Shown here: piece after piece, positions 45,801-56,507 of the stretch | Layout: every line of letters begins with the position of its first letter | Position numbering within the stretch: position 1 is the stretch's first letter | Source of the DNA: Heligmosomoides polygyrus polygyrus | Lineage: Eukaryota; Nematoda; Chromadorea; Rhabditida; Heligmosomidae | Direction of reading: 5' to 3' | Assembly: GCA_947396885.1 (NCBI GenBank) | Contig: OX377202.1 | Location: 15,624,001-15,688,000 of the forward strand | DNA length: 64,000 bases | The notes under the pieces: model-generated | The model's database searches: none | Told to the model about the DNA's origin: nothing | The model's input: the letters and a program-made list of their open reading frames with translations, nothing else | Program-made: the position numbers and the translations under genes

Positions 45801-46625
45801 TCAGCGTCTGTCCCGCTTCGTAGCGGGGTCCGCTATTCTGGTGTCATGACGCCACCTCACCCGATCCAGCGCTAGATCAGGGTGGACACCAGCAACCTTC
45901 AAGTACAAATGTAACGTGTCAGACCAGCGCTGCTTCGGACGCCCTCTAGGCCGCTTTCCTACCACCTCGAACTTAAGGCCTATCTTGCGGACGCTGTCTT
46001 CTTCTCCGCGCAGAACGTGGCCGTACCATCGTAAGCGAGCGTCGCGCATCTTATCCACTATCGGCGCGACACCGAACTTCTGCCGAATGACATCGTTTCG
46101 GATGCGGTCCAGGCGCGTGACTCCAGCCGTCCAGCGCAGCATCGTCTCCATGACGCTGAGGCGCGTTTCAACCTCCTTGGTCGCAGGCCAACACTCAGCA
46201 CCGTACATCGCTACCGGCCGGACGACAGTTCTATATATTTTTGACTTCAAGCGCTCTGGCATCTTCCTATCGCAGAGCACGCCAGTCAACGAGCGCCACT
46301 TGGACCAAGCTGCACTCACGCGTGAGTTCACTTCAATCATCAGATTGCCATCGGATGCTACTGCTGATCCCAGGTACTTAAAAACCGAAGTGCGTGGGAG
46401 CTCAATGCCGTTAACCTTGATGGAGCTGGACTCATTAACGTCAGTCGTTAGATACTCGGTCTTCTTCACGTTCAATCTGAGTCCAAAGCACTCCAAGCGA
46501 TCACACCAAGCTTGCACCTCTCGTTCGAGTTCACCTTTATTTTCGCTAGCGAGCATTACGTCATCAGCATAAAGCAGTGTCCAGGGGACTGGCTTCTGAA
46601 GATCTCGTGTAATGGCGTCCATCAC
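45801..46625 (-). pseudogene. LINE polyprotein: catalytic RT and C-terminal part
   Basis: Continuation of the preceding frame after a -1 base lesion. It carries the catalytic box LLYADDVMLAS (about residues 18-28 of this frame), the ERLECFG-type motif DRLECFGLRLNVKKTEYL (about 45-62), FKYLGSAVASDG (about 84-95) and the C-terminal blocks YGAECWP, RWTAGVTRLDR, LRWYGHVLR and RPRGRPKQRW. It ends KRDRR then TGA at 45801-45803. All RT catalytic residues are present. With the upstream frame it makes a polyprotein of roughly 990 residues, the usual size for RTE-type elements. Confidence 0.8.
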
Positions 46626-48778
46626 GACAACAAAAGGAGTGGGGAAAGCGCAGAACCCTGGTGCACCCCGACAGAGATGGGGAACTCCATCGAGGTTTCG
46701 GCTGCAGCTTGAACTCTACTCTTTGGGCAAGAGTAGAGCATCCGCACCCACTCTATAAGTTCCTCAGGTACGTTGTGTCGTCGCAGGGCGTACCATATCA
46801 CTTCACGCGGTACGCGGTCAAAGGCCTTCTCCAATTCGAGGAAGGCGATATGCACTGGCTTCTGCTTCTCGCGATGCTTCTCTAACAAGAGGCGGGCGGC
46901 ATGTATTGCATCAATGGTGCCACAGCCAGCTACGAAACCGCACTGATTGCTGGAAAGCTGGACGATGTCACGAATTCGACCATCGACAATTCGCTCAAAG
47001 ATCTTCATGCTTTGCGAGAGCAAGCGAATCGGACGGTAATTGGAGCAGTCTGCAGGACTGCCCTTCTTCTTCCAAATCGGAATCGTCGTGCTTTGGCGCC
47101 AACACTCAGGCACCTTCTTCTCCGCCACAACCTGGTTAAAGAACTTCGCCAACCACTCAGCAGGGTACCACAGCTTTGACTTCCACAGATCAGCTGCCAC
47201 GTCGTCGGGCCCAGTCGCTTTGCCTGACCTCATCTTCCTCAGAGCCGCTTCTGTCTCCTCCACGGTGATCTTGTGTACGGGACCGTGAACAGAAGCCACA
47301 GAAGGGATGGCCGGGTGAGGAAATTCCATAGTGGAAACTTCCTCGAAGTAATCACGCCATCGCTTCAGCGCCTTTTTGCGGTCTGTCAGAAGATGGCCGC
47401 TCTCATCATTGATGCCAAAAAACTTTTCAATATCCTCGGTTTGGTGATGGCGGTTCTTAGCAAGTCGGTATAGATACCGCTCACCATCGCGTGACTCGAG
47501 CTTCTCGTTGACATCTTCATAATGAGTGGCTTTTGCAACAGCCACGGCCTTCTTTGCAGCTTTCCTCGCTTCTTGGTACTTCCGCCAGTTATCGGCTGTC
47601 TTGTCGCTGAGAAACACGTGATAGAGCGACTTCTTCTCTCGAACTTTTGCTTTCACATCATCTGTCCACAGCCACGCCTGCTTTTCGACCTTGCGTCGTC
47701 CAGGCACCGTGATGCCGAGCTCCAACCTTGCAGCTTCACGTATCGCGTCGGCAGCCTTCTTCCAAGTTTCGTCGACAGTTGTGACTGTCGGTAACCGCAC
47801 GCGAGAAATCACAGCTGCTTCCTTCTCTCTCATTCGCCACCACTTGATTCTCGGTGCACCGCATCGCTCGACCTGCTTCTGCCTTGGAGGGGCAATCTTT
47901 AAGGTGCAGATCAGCGGTCGGTGCTGTGGGGCGACCGTCTCATACGGCACGACCTTCGCATCTGTGACAAGACTTCGGTCGCGATCCTTCACAAGGACGA
48001 AATCTATCTGAGACTTGGAGCTCCCACTATAGTATGAGATGCGGTGGGAGCCGCGTTTACGAAATACGGTGTTTACTATGGTGAGGTTATGCGATTCCGC
48101 ATATTCAAGGATACGCTCACCATCGGCGTTACGCGACCCGTAACCGAATCCACCATGACAGCTGTACCCGTCTTTCGTCGCGCCGACGTGCCCATTAAGG
48201 TCACCAGCGACTATGATGACATCTTTCGACGGCAACTCTGCTGTCTTCTCATCAAGCAGGCTCCAAAACTCATCCTTGGCTTGATCGGAGCAGCCAGTCT
48301 GCGGAGCATACACAGAGAAGAAGTGATAGAGTCGCTCCTTAGCGGCAACAACGATCTTCATCAATCGATCGTCAAAGCGTTCGACGCTTACAATCGAGTC
48401 ACGAAATCGTTCGGAGACGATGACTCCAACTCCACTGGTGGTCCTGGGACTTCCACATAGAACGGCCTTGAAGCCACGTCCTATGTCCCTAGACTTGCGG
48501 CAGGACCACCTCGTCTCCTGCACCGCACAGAAACCAACTCTTCTACGCTCCAGTGCTTCAACCAACTCGCACGAGCGGCCCGTCAACGTACCCACATTCA
48601 GCGTTGCCACGCGGGTCCTGCTTACGTTACGGGACTTTCGGACTAGCTCAGTTGCCCCCCGATGCCGTCCTCGCATCAGGGACCCTCGCATACTTCTCAC
48701 ACTCGCCGGGCTCTGCGAGTGCGCGTCGGCTCCCGCGGACGCCGTAGCACTATCTCGATACTCATGTAACGTCATCAA
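46622..48778 (-). pseudogene. LINE polyprotein: endonuclease plus N-terminal RT
   Basis: The APE endonuclease (about residues 50-300) shows VATLNVGTLTGR, VQETRW (about 90), SGVGVIVS, YAPQTG (about 155), VAGDLNGHVG (about 190), SQIDFVLV (about 258) and the final histidine region QHRPL (about 285). The RT begins near residue 520 with GKATGPDDV. NYRPIRLLSQ (about 588), FLELEKAFDRVP (about 650) and GVHQGSALSPL (about 705) follow. The frame ends when a run of four T (minus strand, near 46630-46633) takes the reading to a stop. One more T would join it to the next frame, which continues the RT without loss. The 718-codon frame starts at ATG 48778. A base-calling error at this run would make the element intact. 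Confidence 0.8.
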
Positions 48779-48860
48779 TCATGTGATGTGACATGGGTCT
48801 TCGTAGGCTGGCCTGTCACAAGGGCATGTCGCCTGCATTCGAGTGTCCGTGCTTAGCTTA

Positions 48861-49430
48861 GCTCGCAGAGCGAGCAGTTTCCAGTGGCACCACGTGGAGG
48901 AACGGACATCGCCACCATCAGAATACAAGTCATAGCAAAATAAAATGTTATGCCTTTCTTGGCGTAGTCTACCCCAGCCCCATGATTTTGTTGGTGCATG
49001 AAGCTACAGGGTGCGCCATAAATATGGTCACTCAATAAAAAGCGAATTACGGGAATTTGTCAGGGAATAGCGAAACCTCCTCAGCAATTTACTAACAATC
49101 TAGTTAACACGCAAAGCGGATATCATCTAATATGATCTTCCCTGGCACGAATGACGACCTTTAGACGCTTAAGGCCCCCGCAGACTTCTGCGGCGAGCGG
49201 CGGGCGAAATCGCTGAGCGGCGACGGCGAACGGCGAAACCGCTGAGCCCTAAAGCCCTAATTATTTCCAGGCACATCATCAGATTCGAGTCGATCCGGCG
49301 CCAACCAAAAAAGCGGTTCCTCCTCGCGTCCCTGAACACTATTTCGCTCCCAAACCAGTGATTGATAAACGTGAGAGAAGCTAAATCGGAATAATACACC
49401 GTTGCTCTGAGTACTAAGTAAACGTTTCAG
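48861..49430. other. Spacer with a GC-rich patch
   Basis: CTTCTGCGGCGAGCGGCGGG near 49184 begins a GC-rich patch to about 49250. No gene supported. Confidence 0.4.
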
Positions 49431-49579
49431 CTTTGATTGAGTCCGCCTACTGTTATACTGCCAACACTGTGCACTATTTCGCCGATGGACCGAAACGCAA
49501 TGAGGCGCAACAGTTTCTCGATGAGGAAATTCAGAGCAGCTCGCCGGTTGCCGCAACGCTCCCGACAACAGTTGGTCTT
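49431..49579 (+). CDS. Internal exon of a host gene, unrecognised
   Basis: A textbook nematode acceptor, ACGTTTCAG, is followed by a 149-base open exon (LIESAYCYTANTVHYFADGP, then KRNEAQQFLDEEIQSSSPVA and ATLPTTVGL) and a consensus donor, CTT|GTAAGT. Codon use favours GAG, GCC, CAG and CTC. It enters with two bases completing a codon and leaves in phase 0, which fits the phase-0 start of the exon at 51814. I infer it belongs to the same gene, with an intron that later received a MITE and a SINE. Product unknown. Confidence 0.55.
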
Positions 49580-50327
49580 GTAAGTAGTCGGTCAGTACGC
49601 TTAGAAATAAGTCCTATTGAGATCTCTCCTAGTGGTGGGGGTCTTACTTAGATCTTACCAGATTCTCCTGATGTCGCGTCATATCGACGTGGCCATTTTC
49701 GATATCCACCGACACCATGGTCAGTCGATATGGAGGAGGGTCGTTAAGCGGTCGGTGGCGGATCGCGGCTCTTCCACCGCCGCTACAGGAGAACACTGGG
49801 AGACGGGAGCAGTTCCTGCACGAGCACCTTGGACGCACTACACCCTGGAGTCCCTTCCCTAGCCGAGTTGTGCGCTCGAAGAGCGCACAACCCATCTCCG
49901 ATGTCCCCCTCAGCGACGAAAGCAGTCTCGCACGGATTGATGTGCAAGTTTGCGGGGTACTCCAGCAGGAGCTGGTATATTGCCAGCGGAGCAAGTGGTT
50001 AGTTCTAATGGCTATCGTGGTGGGGACCTGGAGCCGAGTTCAGAGGGGGTCACCTTGTAGCACGGTCCTATAAAGAAACAGACAAACTCTGCAACCTGTT
50101 AGAAATGTGTTCTACGCGCTAAACGAAGAGTTGGCATCCATCCATCCTTATACAACACGTCACCGAACCAAAAAATGGTAGTTTGTAGTCTGAAGTTCTA
50201 CTTCCTTGCTGGTTATTTTTTGTGTTCAAGAAAATATCAAGAACGTATTCCGACGGCTTGCGAGCTCTATGTGCTAAACAGCTTACAAACGTAAACTTCT
50301 GACTAGTCGCTTTAGTTGGCAAATATA
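49580..50327. other. GC-rich stretch with a sharp hairpin
   Basis: GTTGTGCGCTC-GAA-GAGCGCACAAC (49866-49890) is a perfect 11-bp hairpin with a 3-base loop. A 118-codon plus frame (49717-50073) and the opposite frame are both open and cannot be decided. A short open block at 50091-50148 after a CTGTTAG has no certain frame. Confidence 0.4.
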
Positions 50328-51120
50328 CATTTTTCACGTTAAATTGGGCACTTTCAAATCAAATTGGACACTCTTATAAGCTAGCCTAAGACTTTTGTAA
50401 TCGAAGCGAACACTTCCAAATTGAAATGAGCTTCCTCTTCATTAAACTAGAGACTTTTCAAGAAAGTTCGAAGAATTTTTTGTTTAAGGAAAATTTTAGC
50501 ATAACTTTCTTTGAAGTTTTAATTCATCTGTCCAATAAGTGAACACATTGTTTGAAATTATGCATATAAAATATTTTTTGAGAAAAATAATTTATACCAT
50601 TATTGGAAGGAAGGTAGCAATTTTTTAGTGCCAAAAGAATAGATTGCGCCATACGCTCTTCCAATACGTCACTATTTTGATTCGATTGATAGCAAAATTT
50701 CTGTTTGCATAGAGTTCGACACTTTAAAAAAACTGTAAAGGGTATGCATATTCACACTTTGATTGTTCATGATGTGGCTCTCACACTATCAATCAGATAA
50801 AGGTTACGGCGAACTTTTTTGAGTGCATAGCGCTATTTGTTCTACAATGCGTTATGATCCTGCTTTTTTCCGCTTTAAGGCAAATTTTAACTTGCTATTT
50901 TCTCTCAGAAAAATTTATTAAATTGTTATACTTATTGGCAAATAAATTTTTAAAAATTATAGAATGTTGATTCAAATTTTCCTGAAGCAGAAAAATTCTG
51001 ACCATCGTATTGGGTCTGTATTTTAACCTGCGAGAAGGCCATTTCGATTTGGAAGACTTCGCGTCGATTTCAAAAGTTTTAGGATAGCTTATAAGAGTGT
51101 CCAATTTGATTTGAAAAATG
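50328..51120. mobile_element. TA-flanked MITE family (copy C)
   Basis: Left end CATTTTTCACGTTAAATTGG after TA (50326-50327). The terminal repeats of about 80 bp include TCAAATTGGACACTCTTATAA and its complement near 51075-51100. The right end is blurred by the SINE inserted just beyond. No coding frame. Confidence 0.7.
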
Positions 51121-51144
51121 TCGAACTAATTTTATGCCAAACTT

Positions 51145-51440
51145 GGGGCGCGTGGAGCGCAGTCGGAGGTGGCGCCGGCTGTCGCCTGCACCCGATACCA
51201 GGTTCCTGGGGCGGATTTCCCGCCCAGGTCAACCAAGACTTCCATCCCTCCGGGGTCGGTGAATTGGTACCAGACTTGTCTGGGAAGGATAAAGCACTGA
51301 CTTGTATATCGGCTGGTCACTGCAAGTCATTGTATGGCCAAATACGCATTCAACACGCCACCACGACTTCCCGCAGAAGTAGAATGCGTGGCGCATCCCA
51401 AAGAGGATTGAATAACGCCGTCCTTTATCCTTTATCCTTT
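51145..51440 (+). mobile_element. SINE family 1, full-length copy with target duplication
   Basis: It is flanked by ATGCCAAACTT (51134-51144) and ATGCCAAATTT (51441-51451). The head GCGCGTGGAGCGCAGTCGG carries the A-box region (consensus TAGCGCAGTCGG from the copy near 60690). The B-box region is degraded here (GGGGCGGATTTCCC); elsewhere it is GGTTCGGATTTC. The body holds GTGAATTGGTACCAGACTTG and GTAGAAGTAGAATGCGTGGC, and the tail is CCTTTATCCTTTATCCTTTA. At 296 bp it defines the family's length. Confidence 0.85.
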
Positions 51441-51576
51441 ATGCCAAATTTGTCAGTTCTTTTCTTATTAAAAGTTGCCTGGCTCCATTCCCTCGGAACT
51501 CCAGAGTGGGCGCAGTTTGAATACGAATAAGCCGTTTGACCCACATCAAGGAGTTCCCTTTCTAGGACAGTTTTGT

Positions 51577-51781
51577 CGGTACTTGTGAAGCAAAGGGCCC
51601 GTGGTGCCCTGGGGTTGCCGGGAAACATGTTAACGCGGCAAACCCACGGCACCGTGGGGCCGGTACTTATGAAGCATCCTTCCTCGAGTGCCGTGGGTTG
51701 CCGTGTTTCCGTCGCCGTTGCCGCGTTAACATGTTTGCCGGCAGCCCACGGCACCACGGGTCCTCTGCTTCATAAGTACCG
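51577..51781. repeat. Foldback MITE, about 64-bp arms
   Basis: CGGTACTTGTGAAGCAAAGG at the left is complemented by the right end (CCTCTGCTTCATAAGTACCG), and both arms reach the ATGTTAACGCGGCAA block. A third partial copy of the GGTACTTATGAAGC motif lies in the middle (51661-51674). It sits in the intron upstream of the exon at 51814. Confidence 0.75.
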
Positions 51782-51813
51782 TTTTATCCTACTTTGAGAC
51801 TCCAGCACACTAG

Positions 51814-52820
51814 CATGAGGACCAACCTTGTACTGGCACCCTTTTCGTTAACTTACGCCACGATCCCTATGTCTTCTCGCACACTTCCGCTCTCTGGAGC
51901 ACCGTGAGAAGGCGAAGCATCATCGCCAGCGAAGGGCATAATGACCTTTGTTGGCGGCTCAAACGACTCAATGAGCCAAATTCTCACAGTTTTAGAATTC
52001 TCCAGCTGCCAACTTCAAGCAGTATGGTGATCATTACGATCCATTGTCCGCGAAGCATCCATCGGCTACGTACGCAGCCATCACGTCTCCCATACAGAAG
52101 ACTGCTCCTTACCAGCAGTTCCCAGTCAAAGCACAGAGACAGGTATGACATGTACATGGATGCGAAAATTAGTGTAAAAATACGGCGACAAAAATGTAGG
52201 TGGAAGTGTCTGAGTACGCATGGAGAAGGCTTGACGAAGAGAAAATGAACCAGTATGCCATCGCTCCTGCCAGCCAAGGTGGGTAGTAGACGATGGTCTG
52301 TTGGGAATTCAGCGGTGACAGTTCGTCAAGAAACAAGCTTCTCTAAATTAATACATGGTTTTTTAGATGCCGAAAAAGAAACGCTTCCTCCGGTTATAAA
52401 ACTAACAATTCCACCGGCAGTGAAGCAGCCAGTGGAGGTACCGGTGTGTACTTATGTTAGTTGGTGCTTTGAGTTTCGTGGATATTATTTTCAGTCTTTC
52501 AGGCGGAGAAGCAAATCGGCATGGCAAACGATAAAAAGGGCTCCTCTGAGAAACCCGATGTCCCTTGCGAAAAGGAGTACAAGCTTCCTGCGGTTAGAAG
52601 ACCCCTTTTTGAAGAACTGCTTCAAACTTCTCGAAATAGATTCTCAATTCTCTAAAAATAACTAGTAGTTTCATCTACATGTAAGTTAAGTTGTTTTAGG
52701 AATCTGAGTATGTGGCGATTCCTAACGATCTCTATCCCGCTTACCGCAAGGCTACAGATTACAGCAGCACTGTCAAGGCGACAGCTGTTCCACAGTCACC
52801 TGACGTTGTCGCTGACGACA
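51814..52820 (+). CDS. Host gene, at least six spliced exons, unrecognised
   Basis: Six candidate exons chain without a phase conflict: 51814-51903 (phase 0 out), 51996-52142 (0), 52200-52278 (1), 52367-52443 (0), 52503-52592 (0) and 52700-52820 (1). Acceptors are ATGTAG, TTTTTTAG, TCTTTCAG and TTGTTTTAG; the first two exons have weaker ones. Donors are GTGAGA, GTATGA, GTGGGT, GTGTGT, GTTAGA and GTAAGT. The translation is about 200 residues, rich in Ala, Pro, Tyr and Lys (for example HDPYVFSHTSALWST, KQYGDHYDPLSAKHP, LPPVIKLTIPPAVKQPVEVP, SEYVAIPNDLYPAYRKATDY). No signal peptide, membrane segment or known domain is evident. The two ends are open. A possible last exon at 52864-52886 (SMRKHIE then TAA) would close it just where a SINE begins. 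The alternative donor GAG|GTACCG at 52437 is in the same phase. Confidence 0.65.
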
Positions 52821-52883
52821 GTAAGTTCATTTTGTCAAATTCATGTATGGAACGAATATCTAGGCATGCGTAAGCATATAGAA

Positions 52884-53155
52884 TAAAGGTTAAGGACGGC
52901 GTTAGTCAAACTTTTCCGGGATGCAACACGCACTCTACTTCTACGGGATGTCGTGGAGGCGACCTTAATGCATATTTATCCTTTATGACTTCTTATGAAG
53001 TCGCGCTTTATCCTTCCCAGACAGGCCTGGTACCTATTCACTGACCCCGGAGGCATGGAAGGCTTGGTTGATCCGGGAATCAGACCTGAACCAAGAACCT
53101 CGTATCGGGTGCACGTGACAGCCCGCATTTCTTCCAATTGAGCTATACCCGCATC
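52884..53155 (-). mobile_element. SINE family 1 copy
   Basis: Minus orientation. The head complement GGGTATAGCTCAATTGG preserves a good tRNA A box. CACCCGATACGAGGTTCTTG, GTAGAAGTAGAGTGCG and the tail complement CCTTAACCTTTATT follow. Diverged, full unit length. Confidence 0.8.
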
Positions 53156-53361
53156 TCAAGCACATAACAATACTTAAACAAACAACACGAACAGAAACAT
53201 TGGATGGACAGAAACAGTGAATAAGTAAATTGCCAACAAATCGGATGAATGAAGAACGACATCAGCGTACAAATGTATGTCTCAAGAACTCGAAAGTTTG
53301 TACGTGTAAATAGAACTGAAATTGAAAATTGAATTGGAAACAAAAGGCAATAAAAGTAAAA

Positions 53362-53425
53362 TATGAAGGATAAAGATAAAGGACGGCGGTATTGAATCCA
53401 TTTTTGGGATGCGCCACGCGTTCTA
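53362..53425 (-). mobile_element. SINE family 1, tail part of a split copy
   Basis: The tail and 3' body (AAAGGACGGCGGTATTGAAT, GATGCGCCACGCGTTCTA) stop at 53425 exactly where E2 starts. The remainder resumes at 60439. Confidence 0.85.
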
Positions 53426-54767
53426 CAATACCAGCCCTATCTTTTGTCCATTCGGCGCAAAACTGCGTTTTTTGCGCCGTTTTGGGCGAGAAAGCGCCGC
53501 TTTGTAATAACTTGCTTCAAAAGCAACCATTTTTGAAAAGAATGTCATATTCGTAATGGTGATCGGGTTTCCTATCCGATGATGTGCAAACTAGGCGTCT
53601 AGTTTTTAGTTGAAAATCGTGTAAACTGATGGTTACTGTATGGGGCCAAGGAGTACGGTCGGTTTACGGCCTCTCCCTGCTCCCTCGAGATAATTACCTC
53701 CTGAGGACCTTTTTGCTTTGGGGGCAGTCTGGTGGAAGATTCTACTGTATTCTACAGATTCTACTGATCGTGGTCAGCACTCAACAGACGTCTTTCCAAC
53801 ATTCCGCAGGACTCAACACTAGGCAGAAGACCCGTAGTAGGCCTAAACATTCCCAGACGACTGTCAGTTGTCTGGAGTGGTGTTTCTTCAAAAAGTTCGA
53901 AGTTGGGGCTCCGAGCAGGACTTCACCTTGCCTGTCGATTCCAACCACAGAATGACAACACGGTTTGAAACCCAAGAAAAGGAAGGGCAGCCTTCGGAAA
54001 ACCAACGTGAATAACCTATGAAAGTATTTAGTTTGCGCCGAATGTTTTCACTTGCCTATTCCCGCTCCTTGGCAGCACTGAACCAGTACTACAATACTAG
54101 TCGGGGTTTTGTACTTTCTCAAACAAACGTAACCTGAAATCCTTCTTGCATCTGTTTTAGAAGTGAGCAGATCGTGTCCTAAGATCCCTTGCTGGACACA
54201 CATCTCAGTTAGTTTAGAAGCACTTTTTATCGACTTTAGTCACATGTTTCTCGGTTAGCAATGTGTCTTACTGGAATAAATCCCACAGAGTTGATAGAAG
54301 TATTGCTCCTTCGAACTGTCACTAAACCATGAGCTTGCATATTGCAAGAACAGGCGTAATTCGTCACCTCGAATCCACTCCGTGTCAGGGTTTCATCTGC
54401 AGAGTTGCATTTTCTTCACTTTCGAAGCGACTAAAACCATTTTGTGATAAGAGGTAGAATGCCTGGCTTTCTCTGATCCACAGTAGGCTTGTAGGGGCTC
54501 ACCATAGTGGCGATAGGACAAAACTAGTTGCTTCGGATCATGTTGAAGAACTCTCCCAAGTGCACACCTTTTGCAAAAAAATTAACGGTTTAGTTTTTGC
54601 GTATTTGCTCCTTTGCGTCATCCTTTTTCAAAAAACTAATGCGGCAGATATCTTTGTCAAACAAGGAGCTTTTCAACGATATATTCTTATCTTGATCCGA
54701 AGTGATCGATATTTTGACATTTTTCTGGGATCTGAAGCGAGCTCAGTCGAGTCCGAGACCGCTACTC
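53426..54767 (+). repeat. E2 left arm, outer part
   Basis: Starts with GC hairpins (TGCGTTTTTTGCGCCGTTTT near 53462-53485), then non-coding sequence. Frames at 53629-53955 and 54560 onward recur exactly in the right arm and are chance. The arm continues at 56136 after the inserted element. Confidence 0.85.
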
Positions 54768-56126
54768 GAGGATTGCTAAGTGACGCAATCCGGAGACGAT
54801 CTTTAAAGGGCGGCGGCACTACTCTACCGTATCATTTCTCATTGGAGCGCGCCAGTCTACCAGGTCTGTGCAGGGGTCTAATTGCTTATCTGGCTCTTCA
54901 GGATGGTAGAATATGGTTATGTGTCTGCCCTATGACTACGAAGAAGTTGTGAGGGGGCAAATATTCAAATAGTCGGTTTTAGTACTAAGAATTGCTCAAT
55001 ATTCATCGAAATAACAATGGAGTCTTGTTAGCTTAACAAATTCTGGACGGAAACAAAAGATGAAAAAGATAGAAATACATGCTAAGGCAGAATACCACTT
55101 TCTCATCTCGCAGGCTTATTGACATATATTTCAACACTGCTTCATTGTTGGGCAACCCCAGACTTTGCAATAAATTGCTCCAAAACACGAGATAGTACAG
55201 ATAGGTAATGGGAGTTGAGCGGAGATCGTTGAGTTGAGCAGATACAGATATCGGAGGTCTGACGAGGTACTTACCATGTATGTATCGCAACGAATACGAC
55301 GGCTAGAATAATATATGCGTATTGATGCGCAGGGAAAAGTAATTCGAGAAGCGGCTAACAACAACTTGTCGATCAATTTGAAAACGGTAATATAGCAATA
55401 TGCAATCTCTTGTAGTGATAGAAAGGAGATAATTACAAAGAGGGATAAAGATGCTCACACTTTAAAACAATTTCTACGTGGTGCTAATTCTACGAACTTC
55501 CTAGAAGATAGTAACTCAAGGTAAGTGAAATAAGTAATAATAATTCGAGCCATAACCCAGAGAAGGATAACACAGCAACATCAACAACAAAAAGTACAAG
55601 AGGATCCTTGTTAGGGAGACTAAGTAAGATTGTTCAGTGGGTTCGGTCGCTCTAGGCAGATTGGGCACTGTGCTGATGTTCCCACATGCTCGCTTATATC
55701 TGTAAAACCAGAAATTGCCGCCGTTCTTTGCGAAAAACAAGCAGGTTCGCGGTTAATAATGAGTGAATGACTTTTAAAACTACAGACTGTAAGACAGTAA
55801 GAGTAATGGGATTACCTAAGTTTTAAGAAAAACATTAGAGCGGGTTTAATGGATGTTTTTTAGGTTTTTTGGACATACACCACTCTCGGACTTAGAATAT
55901 GTAATACTCATAGCAAATATTGACGAAAACACTTTTATAAGGTAGAGACTGCAAGGAATGATCAAGTAAACGGTTGGAGTTAGCTGAAGAAGTATTGAAT
56001 AAGTGTAAATTTGAGCAGAAGTAGTAAGTCGCCGTAGGTTGGCGCGCTCTAATGAGAAATGATACGGTAGAGTACGGCTACCGTCCTTTAAAGATCGTCT
56101 CCGGATTGCGTCACTTAGCAATCCTC
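54768..56126. mobile_element. Mutator-like non-autonomous element in the E2 left arm
   Basis: 1359 bp with terminal inverted repeats of about 95 bp starting GAGGATTGCTAAGTGACGCA. It is flanked by a perfect 9-bp duplication CCGCTACTC (54759-54767 and 56127-56135). The undisturbed right arm shows the single-copy site (complement near 59096-59104). A 9-bp duplication with long TIRs is characteristic of Mutator-like elements. The interior has only short frames and no MuDR-type transposase. Confidence 0.9.
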
Positions 56127-56135
56127 CCGCTACTC

Positions 56136-56412
56136 GACCTGAGCCCGACGCCTCTCGTTGGGTCACCGACCTTCCTTCCTCGCACTATGGTGTGAGGCCC
56201 AGCGGAAATGCGCCGTTGCTACGAAGCAATAGGACATCCGCGAGATGGGAGTCGATATAATGATGGTTTCTTTAGCATCGGCATCATATTCATGATTTTT
56301 TCATGATTTTCAATATTTTGGGTTTCTTTAGCATCGTCATCATATTCATGATTTTTTCATTGTTTTCAATGTTTTGTTCCCGAGTGCACGTTCTTCACCT
56401 CTTCCTGGAATG
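56136..56412 (+). repeat. E2 left arm, inner part
   Basis: Completes the pairing with 58817-59100. Contains two direct copies of a GGTTTCTTTAGCATCG...CATGATTTTTTCAT unit (56265-56360). Confidence 0.85.
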
Positions 56413-56507
56413 TTCAGCTGGCTAGCATCTGAGTGCTGAAGTTTTATTATTAGCAATGCTATTTATTTCCAATTTAGAATTTATTTCTATTTCTATTTCT
56501 TGTTTTG

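Larger units (their letters stand above)
45787..48860 (-). mobile_element. RTE-type LINE, nearly intact
   Basis: A minus-strand element with a GC-rich 5' region (about 48780-48860), one long endonuclease-RT reading interrupted once, and a short (GAA)n tail at 45787-45799 just after the stop. A second, 5'-truncated copy of the family is at 15810-16270. The coding layout is complete from endonuclease to the C-terminal end, so this is the youngest LINE in the window. The 5' boundary is approximate. Confidence 0.8.

Noticed and set aside
49717..50073. 118-codon plus frame and the opposite 116-codon minus frame
   Set aside because: Both strands are open in a GC-rich stretch. Splice phases do not fit the neighbouring exons, so neither can be chosen.
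51111..51530. 139-codon frame
   Set aside because: It lies almost entirely in a SINE and reads through its tail. Similar frames arise in every SINE copy (for example 17396-17626 and 60316-60714).
53629..53955. 108-codon frame identical to 59909-60235
   Set aside because: Identity comes from the E2 arms. No homology or splice context.
54560..54952. 130-codon frame with a signal-peptide-like start (MHTFCKKINGLVFAYLLLCV)
   Set aside because: The same start occurs in the mirror arm with a different end. The plus-strand version runs across the Mutator-like insertion boundary, so it is a chance frame in E2.
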